From: Pomacea canaliculata
Taxonomy: Eukaryota > Mollusca > Gastropoda > Architaenioglossa > Ampullariidae
Reading direction: 5' to 3'
Assembly (NCBI RefSeq): GCF_003073045.1
Contig: NC_037600.1
Coordinates: 14,651,188-14,715,187 of the forward strand
Length of the DNA stretch: 64,000 bases
In this document: in pieces, positions 52,534-62,000 of the stretch
How positions within the stretch are numbered: the stretch's first letter is position 1
Layout: each line of letters starts with the position of its first letter
The notes under the pieces: generated by a model
Seen by the model: only the letters and a program-made list of their open reading frames with translations
Databases searched by the model: none
Told to the model about the DNA's origin: nothing
Position numbers and translations under genes: made by a program

Positions 52534-53892
52534 ATGGCCTTCAGCGTGTCGTATCACGATCTGCTCGACAAAAATATCCGCCACATCTACAGCAGCCTTC
52601 CCTCCAACATCCGGTTCCGGTCTGAGCCCATCCCAGGGGTGACTTTGAACCCTCATCATGGCTGCCTGTCTCTTCACAGCCATCAGAACCTTCAGCAGAG
52701 TCGAGTCCCGGCGCTCCTACGTCGTCGCCTCTGGGCCTACAGTCAGGACTACGGGGTCACCCTCCCCCGAGCACCTGCCTTTAGGCTCATGTCTACTAAT
52801 GAGGTCAAGGCTATCGTTGATAGGTCAGTCTCAACTAAAGACGCAAGAGAGAGAGAGAAAGAAAAACTCGGATGATATATAAGATGCAACCTAATCCAGA
52901 ACTTGTCATTGGTGGCAGGATATTTAAGTTTTCATTTTTGTCTGGAAAGTCAATTTACCCCCAAAAAGAACATAAAAAGCAAAAGAAACCCATTAAGAAC
53001 AAGCATTTTTTTAAAGTAAAAAAATATAAAGAAACAAATAATAACAGAATGTTATGAACAAAAAAAAAAAATAAAGAACGTAACAAATAAAGAGTGTAAA
53101 GAAAAAAATACACAAAATTATTTTTAAATGTAACAACCAGAAAACAGTAATACAAAAAAATATAAAAGAATGTAACGAGCAAAGAAAATGAAAGGCGCAA
53201 AAAGTAGAAAATTGTTAGTATTATTTCCAATTTTACAATATCTAAACGCATTTCACGCACTGTAGTGGAATTGCATATATAACTGCAAAGAATAATAAGC
53301 ATTTTATATGTGTAAGCCTGTGTGAAGTATGTGTGTGTCTGAATGTCTGGGGGAATGGTCAGTTAACTTCTTGGTATATGAAGCCACGTGTTCAGGTTTT
53401 GAATCTGTGCGTGTGGCGGATGTCGTCGAGTGCGCTCTCGAAAAGAAATTTATTGCTACTGCCTTTTGTTCCTTGGACTACTGGATAACTCGTACTTTCA
53501 CTTTCCCAGGATCGACGCCCTTGTCCTGTTACCTGACTGCTGACGACTTGCCAAAGAAAAGTTTATCAAAGGACTCGGCCCTGATGTTATGATTTATGTT
53601 TATTACCAGGGTCAGCAAGCCGACGAACAGCCAGCAACGCCCCCTGTGCGTGTGTCGTCGCGAGATGCTGCGGCAGCACTGGGAGAGGTGTCCGTCCTGC
53701 CACGCAGCCAGCCACGGACGCCGCTGCAGCAGCAAGCAGGAGATGTCGGACCTGACGGCCCGCGTGTCACGCCCCACACACTCCGCGCGCGTGCGCTATG
53801 AACTCAGGGAAGGTCACACCACTGACCCTGTCCAAGTCGTGCTCGCCCGGTGCACTTCCTGTCGAGAGGCTGCTGGTGCCGACAACTGGTAG
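52534..53892 (+). CDS. NIRH(I/V)Y-family protein D, two exons, cysteine-rich tail
   Basis: Exon 1 52534-52823 and exon 2 53610-53892 join in phase 2 (donor GATAG/GTCAGT, acceptor TTACCAG/GGTC) to give 190 aa. The join is supported by the paralogues: it produces V-K-A-I-V-D-R-V-S-K-P-T, in line with V-R-E-L-V-E-R-L-R-R-P in C and V-D-D-I-V-K-R-L-Y-E-P in E. The head carries K-N-I-R-H-I-Y-S-S near residue 14 and L-P-R-A-P-A-F near 82. The tail has C-x-C-x11-C-x2-C and a later C-T-S-C, which could bind zinc (inference). Neither paralogue has these cysteines, nor an intron at this point. I do not know its function. Confidence 0.7.
52940..53220. repeat. A-rich degenerate repeat in the intron of gene D
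   Basis: Irregular repetitions of an A-rich unit like AAAGAATGTAACGAGCAAAG fill much of the intron. The long minus-strand reading frame over it is a by-product of this composition. Confidence 0.6.
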
Positions 53893-54999
53893 CTCGCCCA
53901 AGAAAACTGTTGTTTTAGAGTTTTTTAATCATTTAAAAAAGGACAGTTATTTTTATAATTTATATTGTCATTAAACGATTCTGCTCAGCATTTTTCGGTA
54001 AAGATCATTGTTTTATATCTCAGATGTACACTACATTGCATCATCGCGACAATCGTCATTCGTTATCATCATGGCGGTCGTTGTCGAACGATTAATCACC
54101 TTCATTTAGAAATATGACCGTGATATGCAGCTATATGCAGGCTATTTCCGACCCTCGTTTGAGAGCGCGCGCGCACACACACACGCACAGAATTTCAGTT
54201 CCATGCATGCACGAAAGTTCTGCCGAATCGCATCGTCTTAGACGAGTATCGTGCGTGTAATGCAAGGATATGGATATGAACACAGTACATGACATGTGCC
54301 TCGTGCAGTCCATTGCTACATAAACGGTTGATTTGAAAGACAACTTTCCTACAGTGATTTCACACCACGAAGGTGCAAGAAGACTTAGGGGGCGGAATGG
54401 TAGGGTTACTGAACATGTGCTGCATGCAGAACAGAATACTATTCCAATACTATGGCAGACAAGTGTTCACCGCTGCAAAGTCGATCCCACTCACCTCTCA
54501 CCCCCTTTCTGTTCAAAGCCAAACCGCAAAGCACCTTTAACTCGCGCCAAAAGGCGTGAACAAGAACCGACAACCCCCACTGATTATTGCGAATAAGGAA
54601 TTGAACTTTGTGTAATCAGTATTAACCTGTCTGTCTGTGATTTCTAGTCGTTCGAAGAGCGTGTGGCTCTGTTCCTAAACAATGATTTATGACATACCCC
54701 CTTCCTTCACCGCCTCCATCCGCCACCGATAAGGTGCTGCCTGGCATTGGGTTCAACATGTGCTGACGATGCAGTTCACCCGTACTGCCAGGCCTCAGCA
54801 GGCACGTGATCACCTGGCTAGGGGTACAGTATGTAGCTTCCGTGTAAAATGTCGGCTAGAAAAATAATTGCGAGAAGTAAAATTTTTAGTTGTTCCTCTG
54901 TTAAGTATTTGTCTTATTTGGTTAGAATAATAAAACTGCTGGGACGAAAAAGAAAGTGTCATACTGTCATGTAGCTATGACTGTACTTTGTTGTAAGCA

Positions 55000-55150
55000 A
55001 ACACCCTGATCACTCTCAAAACAAGCAACACCCTGATCACTCTCAAAAAACACACACACACACACACTGATCACTATCTCAAAACACACACACACACCCT
55101 GATCACTCTCAACACACACACACAGTGATCACTGTCTCAAAACACAAATG
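55000..55150. repeat. CA-rich minisatellite
   Basis: Five or so units built from TGATCACT(C/A)TCTCAAAA plus a CA run of varying length, in direct orientation. Confidence 0.85.
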
Positions 55151-55954
55151 CAAAGAGAGACACACCTGCAAAGAAACAACATGCACCTCGTTTTATGATT
55201 CTTAAACCATTTTTTGAAGCTTGGTACCTTTGTGTCCTGCTTGGATTCGACCCAACTTGAAGAAGGAAGATATTATATTGCAAAGGCATGACTGGTACGA
55301 GGAACTAAGATATTATCAGTAGGTTAAAAAAAAAAAAGAGAGAGGGGGGGGGTTGTCTTGAAGGCGACACTTTTTTCTGTAGTTACTACCCGCACCACCT
55401 GGCCTGTCTTCTGCTTGTCGCTCCAGGTTGTCGCCAGTTTGTGAGCACTGTGACTGCTTGAGTGACTGCTTGAACACCTGCAGATGGCGAGTATATCATT
55501 TTGTAATCTCTCCTCTCTTCTGTCCACTGTTCACCGGTATGACTTCATTACAAGTTACTCTCTAAGTGTCAGTTACTTTTCTTTCCGCCTTTTTCCTCCC
55601 AGGCCTGTACATTGAAAAGTTACACTATTACAAGCACCGGGTTCATCGTACATCACTTGTATAAAAGAATTACTCTGATTAAATGATTGCTTAAGTCCTG
55701 ACATTGAAATTCCTGTGAGTTTCACTGAGTGGATGAGCCCAGTGATCATGTTTAATGTCGAAAAAACTAAGTATGAACATTCATACAACAAAAATCGTGT
55801 GGTTGATCCTGATCTTATGTCTGAGTGACATACCTGGACAGATCTCACCTGTGTGATGTACATTCTTTGGCAGGTCTCACCTTTAGGAAGTAACATGTTC
55901 AGGTATATCTCATCTACATTATTTACATCAGGTAAATTTCCTATACATTATTTT

Positions 55955-56165
55955 AATAATAATGTTTATTTATAGAGCGCCTTATCCAACCAACAATGGC
56001 TTACTCAAGGCGCTTACATACACGAAGTTGCATGAATGCACACTTACCAGTAGACATCAAATGTGTCTGACAAAATTCATATAACATCATTAAAATCACA
56101 ACTACTTACTCAATCCCTCTAGTTTTAACCACTGCGCCCTTAGGTACTCGGGTCGGTATCGAACA
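55955..56165 (-). mobile_element. SINE of the GCGCT-tail type
   Basis: On the minus strand it reads GGGCGCAGTGGTTAAAAC (A-box-like) near its start. It ends AAGGCGCTCTATAAATAAA followed by an ATT-rich tail. This tail type is common among invertebrate SINEs. No clear target duplication was found. Confidence 0.6.
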
Positions 56166-56235
56166 CCCTATTTACATGAACAGGTAATTATCATATTTAC
56201 ATGCTTCGAGTAGATCTCTAGCGTATATTTGCATG

Positions 56236-56492
56236 CAGGGCCGTGCTTAGGGGCAAGCGGACGAGGCATCTGCCTTGGGCCCCGCGCTTCAAGGGGCCCC
56301 GCGCTTTTGATTGATATGGTAACTAGGCATATGGAAGTGTAGTCAGCCGTATCACATTCTCGCTGGACGCGCTTGGAGACAGAAGGCTGCTGGACACCGA
56401 GGATTTATCGCGCATGAACGTTCGTGCATTGAGCGTGAGGGCCCCGCACATGCCCTTTGCCTCGGGCCCCGCGGGGGCTAAGAACGGGCCTG
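56236..56492. mobile_element. hAT-type MITE with 8-bp target duplication
   Basis: 257 bp, with no coding capacity. The terminal inverted repeats are CAGGGCCGTGCTTAGGGGC on the left and, reverse-complemented from the right end, CAGGCCCGTTCTTAGCCCC. It is flanked by an exact 8-bp repeat TTTGCATG at 56228-56235 and 56493-56500, the target size of hAT transposons. It is GC-rich with runs of GGGCCCCGCG inside both ends. It would need a transposase from elsewhere. Confidence 0.88.
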
Positions 56493-58421
56493 TTTGCATG
56501 CACAGGTAAACTTCATGCACGTTATTTACATGCTCAGGCAGATCTCGTATGTACTATTTAAATGCTCAGGTAGATATCATCATACTCACTGTTTATACAT
56601 GTATCTCATATACACTTCGTTTAGGTAGATTTTGTCTAAGCGATTTACATGCTCGGGTAGGTCTCATCTACATGATTTACATACTCAAGAAAAAGCACCC
56701 AGCGCTCAGACCTCTGTACACCTGTTTCTACACTCAAATAATAGTACAGTATCGTCATTGTCATTCACGGTCTGTTAGGTAGTGCAAGCAATCGTCACCT
56801 GTACATGTCTGTTACACGTCTTACTTAGTCCAGCATTCACACACCTGACATAAAAGACTGCCGTAGGTAAAGACTTCGCTCTACACTTTGCCGGGCGTCA
56901 GGTGATAAAAAAATAGAAGAAGAAAATCCTACTTGACATTATGGCAAGTTAGGAAGACTACTGGAAGCCTTACACACAAAGAAAATTAAAATACCGTGAC
57001 CTCCATTCTACCGTTTATTTCTGTGCCCATTCCAAGTTCTCAAAGGAAAGCGAGTTGCTGTGCCCTCTTGGTTTTCTTATTGTAAGGTGACATGGCACGA
57101 CTGCTGTAAAAGCAATGAAAAGTTAAGTGGCTCGCCGTTTCTAGAGCATGGCATACATGTGACAGATTCCAAACCCCGCCTCCGCTGTTTTCGTCGTCGT
57201 ATACCTTCCCAGACTGCTGCTGGGGGAACAAGTAGAGGAATATTTCTAGTCGCAGGACATGATAAGCCTCCAACTGCCGACTTTCTATTTCACAGTCGAG
57301 CACACCAATTGTTATTATTATTGTTGTTGGTAGTGGTATTGGTGGTGGTCTTTAGTGGAGGATAAAATAGAACTGTTGTCAAACCAATGCCCCCACCAAT
57401 AAATAAATGAAAGAATGAAAAAGTGGGAGGTAACGAGGGCGATAAATCAAACTCTCTATCGTCCTTGGACGTAACAGTCGCCGTTGTTTAACGTGACAGT
57501 TACTCTGATAAGGACGTCGTGTCATGCACCTTTCAAGTTTCCTCCCTTAGAGACGTAGCCACTGACCTACGGGGTGGCGGCGCCATTTAACCTCTCGTGA
57601 CGATAAAGCCGGCTTCACATGCTGAAACTCGGTGTGGTTACGAACTGCACGTCCGTCGCATAAATTTGCCTTAACTTCAGTCGAAACTGGACCACGTATT
57701 TGTACAGAGCAAGCTTTATTCTTCGAAATCTACCTCCCCAACACCTGGTCCCCGCGAGGAGAGTTATATGTGGGAGAAAAATCTTTCGATGCATACTGAA
57801 ACGGTCGTGTTGTTAGACTATGTTGTACAGTGTGAAGCAGGCTATTGTAAGGAACAACATTTACAACGCTGTAGCTGCTGTAGTCGCCAAGTCACAGCCA
57901 TTCTTACCTCAGCAATAGACACCAGGGTAAATTATATACCTTGGGTAAATATTCACACGAGACATCTCCACCCCTACCGATACACTGACTACTCACATTT
58001 TATTGACCGCATTTAATTGTAGTATGCTCTGTCTGAGGAGTTCTACAGGAAATCTTTCTGAAACTAACAGGAATATGAATGGGCAAAGATGAAATGGAAG
58101 CGAAATACCAGAATTTATTAACCGTTGCACGGATCGAGAGAAAACGAAAATGAACGAAATGAAAGTTAACCCAGCTTTTCCTTTTTTCCAGAATAAATCG
58201 CAGGAGATGGGCGTCAGCCGGTAGATGATGGTCTTGTTCTTGTGTCACGATATCCCTTGTCCCGGCGTCAAACCTGACAGTTGTTAGATCGCGAGCAGAC
58301 GACAAGTATCGCACCTTCAAACGTCACCACGCGTGAAGCTGGTGCCGCCCTCCCCTGCCTTCTACTACAACTCTTCTCAACTTTTACACCATCCTTCCAG
58401 ACTATTCGCTGGCCAGCAAAA

Positions 58422-58910
58422 ATGGCGTTCAATCTCACCTACCACAACATTCTGAACAACAACATCCGGCATGTCTACTACGGCAAGCCTCTTAATCTAC
58501 ACTACCGACAGTCCAGCGAGTATCCCAACATGGATCAGCTTCGCAAACGGCGCGAGGATCAGCTGCTGAAGAACTACGTCCTGCGCATGTCGGAGTTCTG
58601 GTCGGACTACCATTGCCTCATCCCACGCGCTTCCGCTTTCCGGGTCCTGTCGCGCCACCTGGTAGACGACATCGTCAAGCGCTTGTATGAGCCGCCGCCC
58701 ACGAACACCTCCAGAAGCATCGAGGCGAGGAAGAGCCGAGAGAAGGGGTCAGAGGTCAAAAGGAAGACCCTGTCGAGGGAGCAGAGGGACGAGGTCTTCA
58801 AGCGGGTATTGAGGCCTACGGCTATCAGCACGATACGAGAGCATCCGCCACAACGTCTGGTGGCAATGGGGCTGAACTTCGAGTATGTGAAGGATGACAC
58901 CGACGTCTGA
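58422..58910 (+). CDS. NIRH(I/V)Y-family protein E
   Basis: One exon, 162 aa, basic. The head has N-N-N-I-R-H-V-Y-Y near residue 12, I-P-R-A-S-A-F-R near 67 and V-D-D-I-V-K-R-L-Y-E-P-P-P-T near 80. The tail has a second, similar piece, R-D-E-V-F-K-R-V-L-R-P-T-A-I-S, then ends L-N-F-E-Y-V-K-D-D-T-D-V. The ATG at 58422 lies in a good context (CAAAATGGCG) and aligns with the starts of C and D. The frame stays open upstream to 58281, but that part has no matching sequence in the paralogues. I know of no named family with this motif set. A small structural or filament-associated protein would fit, but that is a guess. Confidence 0.72.
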   Translation: MAFNLTYHNILNNNIRHVYYGKPLNLHYRQSSEYPNMDQLRKRREDQLLKNYVLRMSEFWSDYHCLIPRASAFRVLSRHLVDDIVKRLYEPPPTNTSRSIEARKSREKGSEVKRKTLSREQRDEVFKRVLRPTAISTIREHPPQRLVAMGLNFEYVKDDTDV

Positions 58911-59093
58911 TGACAAGGGAAGCATTGACTGCTGACCTCTCAGTCAGTGATGTCAAAATAGTTGCCTTATCCCCCTCCACCTGCTTAATTGTGAGATCGT
59001 TCAGTGGCCAGCAGTTTCCCTCTGTCAATTAACTGATGTGTTTAAATATATATTAATGCTGTTTTTATGTTCTAGCTTTGTTGCTTGCATTTT

Positions 59094-59099
59094 AATAAA
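59094..59099 (+). terminator. Polyadenylation signal of gene E
   Basis: AATAAA 184 bp past the stop, followed by a G/T-rich stretch. This supports gene E being transcribed as a real unit. Confidence 0.6.
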
Positions 59100-62000
59100 T
59101 CTTTAAGAAGTTTTGGGGTAGGACTGTAATGGAATCTTCTGCATATGGCATTAAAGTGATGAATGGAAATTTTAGACACCGATGCACGATCTCAAGTTAT
59201 TCATATATATATATATATCTCCACTGTATGAAATAAGGTGCTCAGGCAGATCTCATCTTTGCCATTAACATCACAGTAGAAATCTGTATATAGACCTCCG
59301 ATCAGTGAACTAAACGAACAAGCCCACGAAGTTGTAAATGGTGTTTTCTCAAAATCACAATCTTACAGTGTGTGTGTCTTGCCTGTGATTGCACGCTCGT
59401 TTATGCACAACCCTGTGAACACTTAGTGGATCTCACTGCAATTTTTGTGGACATTCAAAAACCCTATGCTGAAAACAAAAGCACAAAAAAAATAAGGGGA
59501 ATGCACCTCTTCTGCTACTCTTTACTTTAACGATATTTCATTCTGCATATAAATATTCGAACAGCAATAACTGATCCAACAAGTCGTGTTTTCTTGACTG
59601 TGTCAATATGGTAAATACTTAATGTGCTGAGCTGGCACACGTAGTTACTGGCACAGACTTACAGTTCACATAACATTCTGTTTGTATGCTTTTTTTACAC
59701 ATGTAATGAGAAAATGAGCCAAAGAAAATTTGGTATATTTCTCTTCAAATTTAAATTACATTAACTCCTGCATCCTTGTTGCCCCTCTGTCGATTGCTGC
59801 TTCCAATAATTCCACCAACCCCAAACTTCCTGCTATAGTCTTAATAGAAGACATGTCAGCTTAAAAAAGCATGGTTGCTTCAAACAGGCACACATCATCT
59901 TCATCACCAACGATTGCACTTCAGAATAAGTATTTATTGAAAAATACATTTTTGGAAGTTAATAAACAGTGTCTATGAAGCTCAAACAGTGTCTAACATC
60001 ATCATCACCATGAAAAAGGAATGTATCTAAGTGGAAACATATGTACATCGAAGGTGTAAAGTCCAACAGTTCAGAATGTTGTATGCAAAGCATTCAAATG
60101 TAAATACATATAGTATTAAAACAACGTTTGTTAAGTTGTTGTGAACATCTGCTACTTAAAGATCCAGATTGCTGACCATGTTTTGTGAGCAAAAATTTGG
60201 TGTTTCCAATTGCAAGTTAAATAACTTTCAACACACTGAAGTATTCCAAAATGATAAAATTATGAATGACACAAATGTATGTTTTTACTGCAGCAAATAT
60301 CTTCCTCCACACAACCATGTTTAAGATTTAACCCTCTGTTTGAAGAGAAAATTCACTAACATGCATGCTCAAATATACAAAAAATGTCTGAATTTCACTC
60401 AAAAGTCTTCTAATTAAAGTGCACTTATATTTGAACACATTAACTTTTTCAAGGCATGGAAATGTCCAAAAGCAAACTGTTAATGCTTATATGGATGTTT
60501 GTACAAGCAGTATGGGTGAGGTGTACATGCACTGACTCTCTTCTGGGTCAGGCTTAAAACACTGATTTCCCTGTCAAAAAAGAAAAAAACCCCAAGCCTA
60601 GTTCCTGTGAGTTGCTATTGTTGAATAGAACACAAAATCATGGATTTCGCTTGTAATAAAAACTTTCAGTTGGTAATACTGGATCAGCTGACAAATTATT
60701 TGAATGCACCAAAACATCTAAATGTCATAGACTTTTGGTTGAATAAATGGAAAACTAGATCACATTTGTCAGACTGCTAATACTTTGCATACCTGACAAA
60801 ACATCTAGCTACAGAAGCTATAAGCTTTTTCTTATGCATCTAGATAATGTTTAAGCTAAAAATATCTACATCCAAATGAGATACATGTCTACAGCAGCAA
60901 AACCCTACCCTGCATTTAAACAACAAAGAGTGATTTTCATACAGCAGCTGAGCTACACTAATAAGTATGTGAACTATGGGGATGGGTGAATAGGAGTCAG
61001 GAAGAATGGCTGGAATATTGTACATCGGTAACAGTATCTTACTCTAATTTATTTATTAGCATTAACAACATGAACCAAAGAGTACACTGAACAATTTAAT
61101 ATCTGTTATGAACCTCAAATGCTCATTACAGAGTGATGACATGAAACAAAGTTTCTGAAAAAATGTTGAAGATGCAATGGTGTCTGTTGAAAAAAAAGAC
61201 AGGGGAAATGAAATATGTTTAATGCTGCAAGATGAACATAAATTTCTGGCTATCGTTTTTCTGCACAAGCTATGGTATTGCTAGAAATAACAATCAATCA
61301 GCAACAAAGGCATCCAGTGCATTCAATATTCAATACAAGACCAGCATTCTCTTTTTCTTTAATCTTAGGCATAATTTCAACAGAGTTTTGAAACTGTGGC
61401 AGCAACAGCTATACAGCTTTAACAACTTAAGAGCACCATTATACTCAAGTAAAGCAGTTTAAAATAATTTATGCCACTTAACTATTATCTTTACAAATTT
61501 GTTCTTATAAGGAATAAGAGATTAAAATGTATTTCAATAGCTTCATGTGCAGTGTGCTGATGCCAAACTTTCTGCACATAAGGGAAGAGAATATGGTAAA
61601 CTAGAAATACAGTTGTAAAGGAAGCTACAGCAAGACTATATTTAATATAAGGCCTTTGTTTTTATTTTTTTAAGAAGCTTGTGCACTAAAGATGGGGGAC
61701 TATATTATGACAGTAAGTTGTAATACTACTGACAACAGACATGGTCACTAAAACAAGGAGAGACACCCAGAAATTCAGTGTAATTTAATGCAGCCAAAAA
61801 TATTTTCAAAAGGACCTTCCAAGTGGCCAATATGGCTACAAAGTATTAATTTTCATTGAATCACATTTGAGTACAATGTTATGAGGGTGTCACCTACCTA
61901 CTAGCTTAAATTTCAAACAGCAACAACAGCATCAGATGTGAACTCCTGAGCAGTAGTGAAGGGGGAAACAAGTTGGATGCAATTGCATAATGTGTGGGCA

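Larger units (their letters stand above)
55810..56690. repeat. Degenerate minisatellite interrupted by two insertions
   Basis: Units of about 30-40 bp resembling ATTTACATGCTCAGGTAG followed by ATCTCATCTACA recur at about 55810-55950, 56165-56235 and 56493-56690. The SINE at 55955-56165 and the hAT MITE at 56236-56492 sit inside the array. A stray unit (GCTCAGGCAGATCTCATC) appears far away at 59241-59258. Confidence 0.7.
53893..58421. other. Spacer between family members D and E
   Basis: No gene supported. The repeats inside it (55000-56690) are listed separately. Open frames at 54333-54596, 55573-55896 and 57060-57365 show no recognisable domain. The final 300 bp before gene E stay open in the E frame but contain no conserved start. 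Confidence 0.45.

Noticed and set aside
52955-53302. 115-codon minus-strand frame rich in phenylalanine and leucine
   Set aside because: It is the reverse of an A-rich degenerate repeat within the intron of gene D.
55000-55150. Regularly spaced repeats considered as a CRISPR-like array
   Set aside because: Units are CA-rich and vary in length, with no unique spacers, and the setting is an animal nuclear genome.
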